This document shows, in pieces, positions 9,301 through 18,774 of a stretch of 60,552 bases of DNA (position 1 is its first letter; the number at the start of each line of letters is the position of its first letter). The stretch covers positions 1 through 60,552 of the forward strand of contig JAAUZY010000098.1 of the NCBI GenBank assembly GCA_014804355.1, in the 5' to 3' direction. Made by a program: the position numbers and the translations under genes. The notes beneath the pieces are model-generated. The model did no database searches, was not told the DNA's origin, and worked only from the letters and a program-made list of their open reading frames with translations. This DNA comes from Lachnospiraceae bacterium. GTDB taxonomy: Bacteria > Bacillota > Clostridia > Lachnospirales > Lachnospiraceae.

Positions 9301-12123
9301 ATGAAAATAACAGGATTGAAAATCAATGGAATTCATAATCCATTTGGATTCTTTTATGAAAAACTGCTGTGCTCGTGGAAGGTAACTGAGACCCCTGCAA
9401 AAGAGCAAAAATATGCCTGTATAGAAATTAGCACAATGTCCGATTTTTCAGAAATCGTATATAGAAAAGAAGGTGCAGAACTTCATTCCTGTGAGACAGA
9501 GCTTTCTTTTTGGCCATTGCCCTACACAACCTATTACTGGAGAGTGACAGTTGAGGCTTTTGGAGGAGAGCGGGCGGTTAGTGATGCCGCTTTTTTTGAA
9601 ACAGCGAAAATGGGTATGTCGTGGGAAGCGAAATGGATTGGTACTTCTAAGGAGGATACATTTCATCCTGTTTTAAAGAAATCTTTTCGAATGGATGGGA
9701 AACCGGTCAGAGCACGGCTTTATATCTGTGGTCTTGGACTTTATGAAGCATATATCAATGGGGAGAAAGTTGGAAGTGACTATTTGGCGCCATTTTTGAA
9801 TGATTATTTGGAATGTTATCAGTATCAGACCTACGATGTGACTGATTTGCTTTCGAAAGAAAATGAATTTCAGATTTTACTTGGAAAAGGCTGGTATATG
9901 GGTGTCTTTGGTCTGCAGAACAAGCCCGGGCTTTTTGGAGATGAGATGATGGCAATCGCAGAACTTCATATGGAATATGAAGATGGGAAAAAAGAAGTGA
10001 TTGCAACTGATGATACGTGGCTTTATCGGGGAAGTGATATTGAAGAAAGCGGCATTTATTACGGCGAGATTTTTAACAGGCTTCTTTGGAAGAACAGGAA
10101 CAATCCATGGAAAAAGGTAAAAGTTAAGGAAATGCCGGGAAGACTGGTAGAGCGTTACAGCCTGCCTGTTCGTGTAAAAGAGGAACTGATACCCATTCAG
10201 ATTATTCATACGCCGGCAGGAGAACTGGTGTTGGACATGGGGCAGAATCATGCCGGATATATGGAATTTACGGCAGACTTTGCAGAAGGGACAAGAATTG
10301 TCATTGAATGCGGTGAGGTATTGCAGAACGGAAACTTTTATCATGAGAATTACCGTGATGCGCAGTCAGTCTTTATTTATATTTCTGATGGAAGAAAGGA
10401 AATTGTGCGTCCGCATTTTACATATTTCGGGTACAGGTATTTGAAGGTGACCGGATGGCCGGGAGAGCTTCAAAAAGAGGATATTCATGCAAAGGTGGTA
10501 TATTCGGACCTGGAACGTACCGGTTACATTGAGACATCCGACGAGAAAATTAACCGTTTGTATCAGAATTGTCTGTGGAGTCAGAAATCAAATTTTATTG
10601 ATCTGCCTACCGATTGTCCCCAGCGAAGTGAACGCCTTGGATGGACCGGAGATGCTCAGGTATTTTCGCCGACAGCATCCTACAATATGGATACCAGAGC
10701 TTTTTACAGGAAGTATTTAAGAGATTTACGAAGCGAACAGTTGCGTGCACAAGGGGCTGTACCAAATTATATTCCTTCTATTGGTGACCATGCCGGCGCT
10801 GCAAGTGTTTGGGGAGATGCTGCGGTCTTTATTCCAGAACAGCTTTACACAGCTTATGGCAATATAGAAGAGATGGAAGGCTATTATCCGCTGATGCGTG
10901 ACTGGGTAGATTATTTATATCGTGCGGACGAAGAGAATGGTGGAAAACGTTTGCTTCTGAATAGGTTTCAGTTTGGCGATTGGTTAGCCTTAGATGGAAT
11001 TACAGAGCAGAGTTTTAAAGGTGCAACGGAAGATGATTATATTGGGAGTATCTATTATTTCCGGTCGGTAAAGCTGACTGCACAGATGGCGGAGCGTTTG
11101 GGATATAGTGAAGACGCAGAGAAATATAAAAAGTTGGGAGAAGAAATTTATGCAGCAATTTTGACAGAGTATTTCGCTCCGAATGGGAGACTTGCCATGG
11201 ATACGCAGGCGGCTTATATCATCGCACTGAAATTTGGCATATATAGGGATAGAGAAAAGCTTATTGCACAGTTTAAGGAGCGTTTGCGAAAGGATTGCTA
11301 TCAGATTAGATGTGGTTTTGTTGGCGCACCGCTTCTATGCACCACACTTTGTGAAAATGGAATGGAAGATCTCGCCTATTATTTCTTATTTCAGGAGAGT
11401 TTTCCAAGTTGGCTTTATTGTGTGAATCTTGGTGCTACCACTATTTGGGAACGGTGGAATTCCCTACTGGAAGACGGTACTGTGAGCGGTACAGGAATGA
11501 ATTCCTTTAATCATTATTCTTATGGTTCTGTAGTTGAATTTCTTTATTCCTATATTGCGGGAATTCGTGCAGATGAACCGGGTTATCGGAGTGCAACGAT
11601 TGCTCCTATGCCGGATATGCGTTTCCGGTATTTTAACTGTACATACGATTCAGCAAGCGGGAAGTATGTATCAAACTGGGAAATTGCAGAGAATGGAATA
11701 ATTATGCTGCATGTGGAGATTCCATTTAACTGTAAAGCTAGGGTAGTCCTTCCGCGTTACAGCAAACAGCAGTTTACGGGATATACATATGAGGATGGAA
11801 GAAGAGAAAATATAGGAGGCAGAGTAACGGAGAATGGCAAAATAATGTTATGTTCCGGAAGCTATGAATTTTCCTATATGCCAGATAAAGATTACCGGCA
11901 AAGATATGATACCCATACAAGGTTGGTGGAAGTGGCAGAAGATGAAGAAGTTCTTGCTATTTTAAAAAAAGAGCTTCCAGCAGCTTATGAAATTATTTTA
12001 AAAAAAGATAAGGAAAATGAAAATCTGACATTTGGTGAATTAGGTACTATGTTCTTTTTGGGATTTACGGAAGAAATGGTAAATTCCGCAACAAAGAAAA
12101 TATATACGCTAAAACGTTGGTAA
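9301..12123 (+). CDS. Alpha-L-rhamnosidase, glycoside hydrolase family 78
   Basis: Intracellular enzyme of 940 residues expected to release terminal L-rhamnose. Domains in order: an N-terminal fibronectin-like region, the Bac_rhamnosid_N beta domain (residues about 115-290, with LYEAYINGEKVGSDYLAP), a concanavalin-like domain, and the (alpha/alpha)6 barrel. The barrel carries the family signature DCPQRSERLGWTGDAQ, which holds acidic catalytic-site residues, and ATTIWERWNSL with the general base region. After the usual C-terminal beta domain there is an extra tail of about 80 residues rich in Lys/Glu. The start is ATG 9301, 10 bases after ATGGAG; an upstream TTG (9247) would overlap the GH3 gene. 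It is the best substrate clue for this operon. Confidence 0.9.
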   Translation: MKITGLKINGIHNPFGFFYEKLLCSWKVTETPAKEQKYACIEISTMSDFSEIVYRKEGAELHSCETELSFWPLPYTTYYWRVTVEAFGGERAVSDAAFFETAKMGMSWEAKWIGTSKEDTFHPVLKKSFRMDGKPVRARLYICGLGLYEAYINGEKVGSDYLAPFLNDYLECYQYQTYDVTDLLSKENEFQILLGKGWYMGVFGLQNKPGLFGDEMMAIAELHMEYEDGKKEVIATDDTWLYRGSDIEESGIYYGEIFNRLLWKNRNNPWKKVKVKEMPGRLVERYSLPVRVKEELIPIQIIHTPAGELVLDMGQNHAGYMEFTADFAEGTRIVIECGEVLQNGNFYHENYRDAQSVFIYISDGRKEIVRPHFTYFGYRYLKVTGWPGELQKEDIHAKVVYSDLERTGYIETSDEKINRLYQNCLWSQKSNFIDLPTDCPQRSERLGWTGDAQVFSPTASYNMDTRAFYRKYLRDLRSEQLRAQGAVPNYIPSIGDHAGAASVWGDAAVFIPEQLYTAYGNIEEMEGYYPLMRDWVDYLYRADEENGGKRLLLNRFQFGDWLALDGITEQSFKGATEDDYIGSIYYFRSVKLTAQMAERLGYSEDAEKYKKLGEEIYAAILTEYFAPNGRLAMDTQAAYIIALKFGIYRDREKLIAQFKERLRKDCYQIRCGFVGAPLLCTTLCENGMEDLAYYFLFQESFPSWLYCVNLGATTIWERWNSLLEDGTVSGTGMNSFNHYSYGSVVEFLYSYIAGIRADEPGYRSATIAPMPDMRFRYFNCTYDSASGKYVSNWEIAENGIIMLHVEIPFNCKARVVLPRYSKQQFTGYTYEDGRRENIGGRVTENGKIMLCSGSYEFSYMPDKDYRQRYDTHTRLVEVAEDEEVLAILKKELPAAYEIILKKDKENENLTFGELGTMFFLGFTEEMVNSATKKIYTLKRW

Positions 12124-12155
12124 GAGAAGTTTAAGAAAGGAGTATGGTTATTAAA

Positions 12156-13640
12156 ATGATGGATACAAGTACAACAGTGCAGGAAGCATTTGGAACATTT
12201 GAGAACTGGAAATATGATGAAAACACATGGTTTATAACTGGTTTGGGCGGGAGCTTATATATGTATCTTCTGGAAGGAAGTGAAAAAGCACTTCTCATTG
12301 ATACAGCATATGGTCTTTGCGACATGAAGGCCTATTGTGAAAAGCTGACTGATAAACCGGTAATTGTGGCCAATACGCATGGACATTTAGACCATGCAGG
12401 AGGAAATGGCTTTTTTACGGAGGTTTATATGCATGAAAATGCACCGATTGATTATAAAACTTTTGAGGGAGGCCCTTGCGACATCACAAAACTGCCCCAT
12501 TCTGACTTTAAAAAACGGTATTTAAAGGATGGTGATACGATTGATTTAGGAGATCGATGTATTGAAGTAATTGATATTACCTCCCATTCAAACGGAAGTC
12601 TTGCTTTTTTGGACAAAGATCATCGGCTTCTCTTTTGTGGTGATGAATTAGAATCTTCACAGGTGCTTATGTATGAAATCGTGGAGGCGAAAAAGAATCC
12701 ATATGATTTAGAAATGCGTGTCAGAAAACATAAGGTAAATATGGAGAAACTTTGGAATCGGAGGGAAGAGTTTGATTTTTGCTGTCCCGGGCATAATGGA
12801 GCGCCAATTGCAAAGGAATACATACAGGATTTCATAGGACTTTCGGAAGCAATTTTATCTGGAACAGTGAAGGTAGAGGATAAGCTGAACCATCCGCATA
12901 TTGAGGCTGATCCAATTGGGGCATATCTATGCAGAACACGATATAAAAAAGCCTCTTTTTTTGTAAAAAAAGAGCAGTTATTAAGTATGGGGAAAAGGAT
13001 GGATATGAAAGCAGTAATATTTGATTTAGATGGCGTACTGGTCTTTACTGACAAATTTCACTATCAGGCATGGAAGAAAATGGCAGATGGGATGGGGATT
13101 TATTTTGATGAAGAAATCAATAACCGTTTGCGCGGAGTAAGTCGTATGGCAAGTCTTGAGATTATTTTAGAACGTTATGAAGGAGAGCCATTGACTTTAC
13201 AGAAAAAGGAAGAATTGGCAGAGCAGAAAAACGAAGTCTATAAGGAATTGTTAAAGACAATGACGCCTGAAGATGTATCAAAAGAGGTTAGGGAAACACT
13301 GATTGAATTAAAAAAGCGAGGGTATGTAATCGCACTTGGTTCTTCCAGTAAGAATGCAAAATTTATTTTACAGCAGGTAGATTTGCTAGATGCTTTTGAT
13401 GCAATTTCCGATGGAACCAATATTACTCATTCAAAGCCAGATCCGGAAGTATTTTTAAAGGGGGCGGAATTTCTTGGCAGGAATCCTGCAGAGTGTTTGG
13501 TTGTTGAGGATGCCGAAGCTGGTATTGATGCGGGAATTGCAGGTGGGATGAAGACCGCGGCAATTGGCGATGCAGTAAATTGTAAAAAGGCAGATTATGT
13601 ACTAGAGACTTTTTCAGATTTGTTGAGAATTCTTATATGA
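12156..13640 (+). CDS. Fusion protein: metallo-beta-lactamase-fold hydrolase plus beta-phosphoglucomutase-like HAD domain
   Basis: One uninterrupted frame encodes two enzymes. Residues about 15-265 form a metallo-beta-lactamase fold with the zinc motif THGHLDH (H75, H77, D79, H80) and later ligand regions ITSHSNGS, FCGDE and CPGHNG. Residues about 284-494 form a HAD phosphatase/mutase of the beta-phosphoglucomutase type, with motif I DLDGVLV (nucleophile D290, D292), the cap motif LRGVSRMASLE, motif II GSSS, the lysine in SKPDPE and motif IV VVEDAEAG. The join holds an internal GGGGAAAAGG site followed by ATG at 12999 and 13005, the natural start of a free HAD protein. The start is uncertain: AAAGGAG (12136-12142) is too close to ATG 12144 and a little far from ATG 12156 or 12159. 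As the last gene of the operon it may convert a sugar-1-phosphate. Confidence 0.87.
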   Translation: MMDTSTTVQEAFGTFENWKYDENTWFITGLGGSLYMYLLEGSEKALLIDTAYGLCDMKAYCEKLTDKPVIVANTHGHLDHAGGNGFFTEVYMHENAPIDYKTFEGGPCDITKLPHSDFKKRYLKDGDTIDLGDRCIEVIDITSHSNGSLAFLDKDHRLLFCGDELESSQVLMYEIVEAKKNPYDLEMRVRKHKVNMEKLWNRREEFDFCCPGHNGAPIAKEYIQDFIGLSEAILSGTVKVEDKLNHPHIEADPIGAYLCRTRYKKASFFVKKEQLLSMGKRMDMKAVIFDLDGVLVFTDKFHYQAWKKMADGMGIYFDEEINNRLRGVSRMASLEIILERYEGEPLTLQKKEELAEQKNEVYKELLKTMTPEDVSKEVRETLIELKKRGYVIALGSSSKNAKFILQQVDLLDAFDAISDGTNITHSKPDPEVFLKGAEFLGRNPAECLVVEDAEAGIDAGIAGGMKTAAIGDAVNCKKADYVLETFSDLLRILI

Positions 13641-14017
13641 TAGTGTGCCTAAAAGTCATTGTAAGTAATAGGAATGGTGATTTTTGAAATAGGAGTAACA
13701 GAGTCAATGGATTTGTGAAATTATTCGCAGAACATTGACTTTGTTTTTTATCTTAATTTATTTTTGAAAATTATAATTTATATACAGTATAAAGAAGGTT
13801 AATAAAAAATACATATAAAAAATCGTTCGACAAAATCAGGGAAATGTTTGCGGAAATAAGCAAATAATGATGACAAAGGGCGGATGGTGTAAGCGAAAAA
13901 GAGCGGAAACAGTTGAAAGGCTTGAATTGTCCCGTTTACGAAAAAAAGGACACAACCAGTCCCTTTTCAAATAACAATTACAACTTTATAATGGACACAC
14001 CAGTCAGGAGGGACAGG
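13641..14017. other. AT-rich gap between the glycoside operon and the recombinase element
   Basis: No convincing gene is visible in 377 bp. The first half is AT-rich. A weak stem (AAAAGGAC with GTCCCTTTT, about 13945-13975) with a run of A on its left side could stop transcription coming from the right. SD AGGAGG at 14006-14011 serves the XRE gene. The left boundary of the mobile element must lie in this gap, but I could not find its repeat. Confidence 0.4.
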
Positions 14018-14353
14018 ATGATAAGTATGGAAGGTACGAATTTAGGGGTAACAGTTAAAAAACTGCGGGAAACAAGGGGCATGAGCAGGATCGAACTATC
14101 GGAGGCAGTCGGTATCAATGAATCCTATCTGAAAAAGATTGAGGCCGGGAACCGGCAGCCCGGAATCCAGACATACCGGAAGATGATAGCAGTGCTGGAG
14201 GCGGATATTGTCATAAGGGATATGACAGGAACCGTAATGGGGGACTGTACAGCAAGGGCGCAGAAGGTTTTTATGGAAAGTACGGAGGCACAGGCAGTGT
14301 TTTTGGTGCAGGTTCTGGAGTATATGGCACAGACCATGAAATTGATCAAGTAA
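14018..14353 (+). CDS. XRE-family helix-turn-helix regulator of the recombinase element
   Basis: Small DNA-binding protein (111 residues from ATG 14018). An HTH_3 domain covers about residues 8-64: VKKLRETRGMSRIELSEAVG then INESYLKKIEAGNRQPGIQ, the typical Cro/cI layout with a Lys/Glu-rich recognition helix. The C-terminal tail is short and mostly helical. The start is set by AGGAGG six bases upstream. The frame is open for 35 codons further upstream, but those codons look non-coding. It probably controls the element's own genes, as such regulators do in clostridial transposons. Confidence 0.85.
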   Translation: MISMEGTNLGVTVKKLRETRGMSRIELSEAVGINESYLKKIEAGNRQPGIQTYRKMIAVLEADIVIRDMTGTVMGDCTARAQKVFMESTEAQAVFLVQVLEYMAQTMKLIK

Positions 14354-15031
14354 AAAGAGGACCGGCTGTTGCGGGTCTGCCCGGAATGATCTGTTTTGGA
14401 GATGGTTCCGGGCAGGCCTGTAACTAAAGGATATAAGGTAAAATACGATGAAGATAAATGCCGCGTGGCAGACTATGAACCTTGACAACAAATGTTTCGG
14501 CAGTTTTTATCCGCCGGAGCAGAATATCAGTATGTAAGGACACAAAACATCCGGAACATTGGAAGATGATGAGGGGAGAGCTTCGCGGAGAAATATTTGC
14601 CTGCTTAAGAGTTAGTGGCAGGACTTTGATGCAGGTGGAACAAGGAATCGTAACAGAAGAAGGAAAAATATGAGCGGCATTCCTGGCATGGGGCAGCGTT
14701 GGCAGGCTGCCTTGAAGATCCGGGTGATAATGATACCTTTGCCGGAGAACACGGCAGCCGGAGCGGCGTCCGGGGTATGCTGTGGCATGAAAGGGTGCTG
14801 CAGGGTATCAGGCGGCTATGCCGGGCGGTCCTTACATATTCCGTCCCACACCGGGGGAGAGAAAATAAAAATCCATGGCAGGGCATTATGCCCTGTCGTG
14901 GCGTGTGGGGATTACTTTTTGTGGAAGAGAAGGGAAACACCGGAGAAAGAGTGCATATCAGGCAGGATAAGATACATTGGGGAATAGGACATACTTTGTG
15001 TCAAATATAATGTAACATTGGAGGGCTTCAT
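14354..15031. other. Probable decayed coding region upstream of the DUF6870 gene
   Basis: No intact gene with a good start is visible in 678 bp. A frame without a Met start runs from 14654 to 15010 and has protein-like stretches (for example DNDTFAGEHGSRSG and LWHERVLQGIRRLCRAVL), as if a gene lost its 5' end by a frameshift or deletion. A 29-codon frame from ATG 14449 (MKINAAWQTM...) ends at 14538. I do not recognise either. The GC content is high, like the recombinases that follow. Confidence 0.35.
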
Positions 15032-15301
15032 ATGCATTTATCAAAGGAAGAGTTACAGAAGATGGAGCAGATGGACATAAGGGATGCGGTGCCGGAAGAA
15101 CTGGTGGATATCAGCGGGATCGAGATTGATATGAAGAAACCCGTCCCCGCCAGAGTGGAGGAGTATGTGCAGAAAGTAGGGAACCCTTTCCTTGTGAGAG
15201 TTGGGGAATATGTGGTGAAGACCGGCTATTCGGATCAGGCAGGGACACTGAACGACAGGATGAAGCAGTATATCAGGAAGGTTGCTGAGATAAAATATTA
15301 G
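15032..15301 (+). CDS. DUF6870-like small accessory protein
   Basis: 89 residues, hydrophilic, with a clear GGAGGGC ribosome site just upstream. The pattern VPEELVDISGIEID, then a conserved GNPFLVRVGEYVVKTGYSD and a C-terminal ATL-like region with RMKQYI, matches the small DUF6870 proteins found beside serine recombinases and in clostridial conjugative transposons. The function is unknown. It precedes the recombinase operon by 141 bp and is part of the same element. Confidence 0.75.
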   Translation: MHLSKEELQKMEQMDIRDAVPEELVDISGIEIDMKKPVPARVEEYVQKVGNPFLVRVGEYVVKTGYSDQAGTLNDRMKQYIRKVAEIKY

Positions 15302-15407
15302 CAAAAGCCTTTACAGACAGTGGAAGTTGTGATAATTTATAAGCAGGACAAAAATTAACGGAATCCTGACTTTATCAAATGGTACAGACCTCGTAGGACA
15401 GGTTTTG

Positions 15408-15432
15408 CTAACTTAAAAATCAATAAAGTTAG
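15408..15432 (+). promoter_or_regulatory. Leader hairpin overlapping the ribosome site of the first recombinase
   Basis: CTAACTT at 15408-15414 pairs with AAGTTAG at 15426-15432 across an 11-base loop. The right arm includes the first half of the Shine-Dalgarno sequence TTAGGAG (15429-15435). If it forms in RNA it would dampen translation of the whole overlapping recombinase operon. Confidence 0.5.
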
Positions 15433-15442
15433 GAGACGCGCT

Positions 15443-17104
15443 ATGATTAAGAAACACCTTTTTTTTGTTGCAGTCTATCTCCGTCTGTCAAGGGACGATG
15501 AAGATATTGACGGAAGCACGAAAGCAGAAAGCAACAGCATCAGCTCCCAGAGGGAGCTGATCCGTTCTTATGTCAGGGAACAGGAAGATATGGAATTATT
15601 TGATATCTATGTGGACGACGGGTATTCCGGGGCAAATTTTGACAGGCCGGAATTTAAGCGGATGATGGCTGACATTGAAGCGGGAAACGTAAACTGTGTG
15701 ATTGTAAAGGACTTGTCCAGACTGGGACGAGATTATATAGAAGCCGGGCGGTTGATCCAGAAGACCTTCCCGGCTTTTCATGTGCGCTTTATTGCGCTGA
15801 CAGACAATTATGACAGCCAGACGGCGGACAATAACACGAAATCCCTTGTCCTGCCGGTAAAGAATTTTATCAACGATTCCTACTGCCGGGATATTTCCCA
15901 GAAGGTTAAAAGTCACCAGAAGGCAAAGAGGGAGCAGGGGAAGTTCATAGGGTCTTTTGCCATGTACGGATATCTGAAGTCCGCGGAAGACAGGAACCGG
16001 CTGACACCGGACGGGTATGCCGCCGGGATCGTCAGGAAAATATTTGCGTGGAAGATTGATGGGATGAGCGCACAGGCCATCGCGCAGCGACTTGACGGGC
16101 TTGGGGTGCTTTCCCCGATGGAATATAAAAAATCCCTTGGCGAACATTATTCCACCGGCTTCCAGACAAAGACGACTGCGAAATGGTCGGCGGTGGCAGT
16201 GATCAGGATACTCACCAATGAAGTGTATACGGGGGTAATGGTACAGGGGAAGAGTGAGAAGGTCAATTATAAGGTAAAGAAGACCGTGACGAAGCCAAAA
16301 GAAGAGTGGGTACGGGTGGAAGGGACACACGAAGCCATTGTTTCCCGTGAAGATTTTGGGATCGTGCAGGAACTTCTTAAAGTGGATACCAGGGCTAGAG
16401 CGGGAGGTGCGTGTTCCCATCTGTTTTCCGGACTGCTGTTCTGCGGGGACTGTAAGGAGCCTATGTACCGTAGGGTAAACCGTTATAAAGGTGTGTCGAA
16501 GATTCATTTTATCTGTTCCACAAGGAACAGCGGGCAGGGCTGCACCAGACACAGCATTCCGGAGGAGGAACTGAAGGAGACCGTATTCCGGACGCTGCAG
16601 ATGCATGTATCCGTTTTTCTGGATGTATGCGGCCAGCTTGAGGATATCCAGAAGATGGAGGTGGATTTCGGGGAGATCGCCCGGTTTGATAAGGAAATCG
16701 AAAGGCTTCATAAGGAGCAGGAAAAATATCTGGAACTGCGGGCAGGGCTTCACGAGGACTTAAAGACTGGCCTGATCACGGAAACGGATTTCAAGAATTT
16801 CCGTGCCATTTATGAGCAGAAATATGAGGAGGCAGAGCAGGCCCTGCTAAAGCAGGAGGAGATGCTGAAACGGATGTTTAAGAACGGCGTTTCTTCCGGC
16901 ATGAAGCTGGAACGGTTCAAGGAGGCAATGGAACTTACGGAGCTTGACCGGGATACGCTCTTATGCTTTGTCAGACGGATAGAAGTGTTTGAAGAGAAAA
17001 AGGTTTACGTGGAATTCCGGTGGCAGGAGGAATTTAACAAGATGCTCATCCTGCAGGAGTATATGGCGTCAAGGGCGGAAAGCAGAGAGGGGGCGCTTAC
17101 ATAA
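15443..17104 (+). CDS. Large serine recombinase 1 of 3
   Basis: Site-specific recombinase of 553 residues. The N-terminal resolvase domain (about 8-150) has catalytic Ser16 in VYLRLSRDD and the conserved VKDLSRLGRDY region. A Recombinase domain (about 165-280) follows, then a zinc ribbon with CGDC and a second Cys pair (about 330-370), then a coiled coil rich in Glu/Lys and a short C-terminal domain. The length is normal for a complete family member. It shares one base with the next gene (TAATG), so the three recombinases are translated as a unit. Such triplets are known from some integrative elements of Firmicutes; which of the three cuts DNA is not evident. Confidence 0.93.
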   Translation: MIKKHLFFVAVYLRLSRDDEDIDGSTKAESNSISSQRELIRSYVREQEDMELFDIYVDDGYSGANFDRPEFKRMMADIEAGNVNCVIVKDLSRLGRDYIEAGRLIQKTFPAFHVRFIALTDNYDSQTADNNTKSLVLPVKNFINDSYCRDISQKVKSHQKAKREQGKFIGSFAMYGYLKSAEDRNRLTPDGYAAGIVRKIFAWKIDGMSAQAIAQRLDGLGVLSPMEYKKSLGEHYSTGFQTKTTAKWSAVAVIRILTNEVYTGVMVQGKSEKVNYKVKKTVTKPKEEWVRVEGTHEAIVSREDFGIVQELLKVDTRARAGGACSHLFSGLLFCGDCKEPMYRRVNRYKGVSKIHFICSTRNSGQGCTRHSIPEEELKETVFRTLQMHVSVFLDVCGQLEDIQKMEVDFGEIARFDKEIERLHKEQEKYLELRAGLHEDLKTGLITETDFKNFRAIYEQKYEEAEQALLKQEEMLKRMFKNGVSSGMKLERFKEAMELTELDRDTLLCFVRRIEVFEEKKVYVEFRWQEEFNKMLILQEYMASRAESREGALT

Positions 17105-18774
17105 TGGCAAGGACATCCAAGAAAAAGCAGGAGATAAAAAGGAAGCCTGTGAAGATATATTATGTGGGCATTTATGCAAGGCTCTCTGTTGATTCCGGGG
17201 ACAGGAAAAATGAATCCATTGAAACGCAGGTGGAGATCGTAAAGGCGTTCATCGCACAGCACGATGATATGGTGGTATATGGCGTTTATACAGATCTGGG
17301 GAAGACCGGCACCAGCTTTGAGCGTGAAGGGTTTGAGCGCATGATGCGCGACGTGCGGGCGCGTAAGATCGACTGCATTATTGTAAAGGACCTGTCAAGA
17401 TTTGGCAGGAACCATATTGAGACGGGGAATTATATTGAGAAAATATTCCCTTTCATGGGTGTACGTTTTATCGCCGTCACCGACAACTTTGACAGTATGG
17501 ATATATCCGGACAGAATGAGACCATGAGCGTAAACCTCAAAAATCTGGTAAACGAGATGTACGCAAGGGACATAGCGGTGAAGGTAAAAGCCAGCAAGAG
17601 GGCGAAATGGGAGCAGGGGAGTTACACCGGCGGCATACCGCCTTATGGGTATAGGGCTGAGTGGATAGACGGGAAAAAGTATCTTTTTATTGAAGAGACT
17701 ACCTCGGATATCGTGAGAAAAATATACGGCCTGTTCCTTTCCGGCAGCAATATGAATGAGATTGTTGCATGGCTTTATGAAAATAAGGTAGCAAGGCCTA
17801 CTGAATACCATAAGACAGGGCAGGTTTTTTGTGCTGATGGGCAGGAGCTTTTTCAGTGGTCCAGGGCAACGGTCAGGATGATCCTCTCTAACCCGGTGTA
17901 TGTGGGGAACCTTGTGCAGGGCTGCACCTGCGGGAAAGATTATAAGACGCGCAGGCGGCATGACGTTGATGCCAGCGACTGGTCAGTGAAAGAGCATACC
18001 CATGAGGCCATCGTCAGTGAAGAACTTTTTCTGGAAGCGGCACAGAAGTTTGAAAAATCCGCCGTATACTGCAACAGGGACGGGTTTTCCAAGGCTGTCC
18101 CCACGGAAGAGGACCTGTTTACAGATGTGATTTACTGCGGGGAATGCGGCTCGAAGATGAGGAGGGTTGCGGTCATCAAGAAGTTCAGTTCAAGGGACAT
18201 GGTCAGGACATACAGTTATAAATGCCCGAAATCCGGCAGGATAGACAGCCTTAACTGTCCGGGCAGGAGTATCACCATGGGGGCGCTCACGGATATCGTG
18301 AAGGAAACGATCCGGCAGGAATTTACCCTGTCCGGCATGCGTCCGAAGGACCTTGTGGAGATGAATGAACGGGAAATGGAGACGCTGAAAGAGAAATGGA
18401 ACGGGCAGCTTGCCATGATCGAAAGGAAACTGGAAGGGATAACAAAGGCCGGAAGTGAACAGTACCTGAAGTACCGCAGCGGGGAGATAGATGAAAAGGG
18501 ATTCAGGATGGCGAAGGAAGAGAATGACAAAAAAGCAGATTCCCTTCGCGCGGAGAGCAGGGATATTACAGAGAAATTAAGGGAGATTGATTCTGAAACG
18601 GCAAGGAAGAACCACTTTCTGCGTACCTTGATGAAGGGAAGCAAAAAGGGGGAACTGACGGCGGAGATCGTCAGGACGCTGTTTGAGAGGATAGAAGTTT
18701 ATCCGGGACACAGGGTAAAAACGGTCTTTGCTTTTAAGCGGAGTGAGTTTTTGTCGGGAGGGGTGGCAGAATGA
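17104..18774 (+). CDS. Large serine recombinase 2 of 3
   Basis: 556 residues with the same architecture as its neighbour but diverged. A basic N-terminal extension (SKKKQEIKRK) precedes catalytic Ser28 in IYARLSVDS. Then come the resolvase core with VKDLSRFGRNH, the Recombinase domain, a zinc ribbon (CGECGSKM with a later C...C pair) and a long Lys/Glu coiled coil (about 420-510). It starts in the stop codon of recombinase 1 and ends overlapping recombinase 3 by four bases (ATGA). Confidence 0.93.
   Translation: MARTSKKKQEIKRKPVKIYYVGIYARLSVDSGDRKNESIETQVEIVKAFIAQHDDMVVYGVYTDLGKTGTSFEREGFERMMRDVRARKIDCIIVKDLSRFGRNHIETGNYIEKIFPFMGVRFIAVTDNFDSMDISGQNETMSVNLKNLVNEMYARDIAVKVKASKRAKWEQGSYTGGIPPYGYRAEWIDGKKYLFIEETTSDIVRKIYGLFLSGSNMNEIVAWLYENKVARPTEYHKTGQVFCADGQELFQWSRATVRMILSNPVYVGNLVQGCTCGKDYKTRRRHDVDASDWSVKEHTHEAIVSEELFLEAAQKFEKSAVYCNRDGFSKAVPTEEDLFTDVIYCGECGSKMRRVAVIKKFSSRDMVRTYSYKCPKSGRIDSLNCPGRSITMGALTDIVKETIRQEFTLSGMRPKDLVEMNEREMETLKEKWNGQLAMIERKLEGITKAGSEQYLKYRSGEIDEKGFRMAKEENDKKADSLRAESRDITEKLREIDSETARKNHFLRTLMKGSKKGELTAEIVRTLFERIEVYPGHRVKTVFAFKRSEFLSGGVAE

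Noticed and set aside
13641-14017. Search for the missing 5' half of the subtilase gene at the left side of the triplet element
   Set aside because: No frame on either strand resembles a subtilase prodomain or the catalytic-Asp strand.
14670-14987. 105-codon plus-strand frame with an ATG
   Set aside because: Its translation is low-quality and a different frame over the same bases looks more protein-like, so neither is called as a gene.
15596-16753. 385-codon open frame on the minus strand
   Set aside because: It lies wholly antisense to recombinase 1, has no ribosome site and its composition mirrors the GC-rich sense gene.
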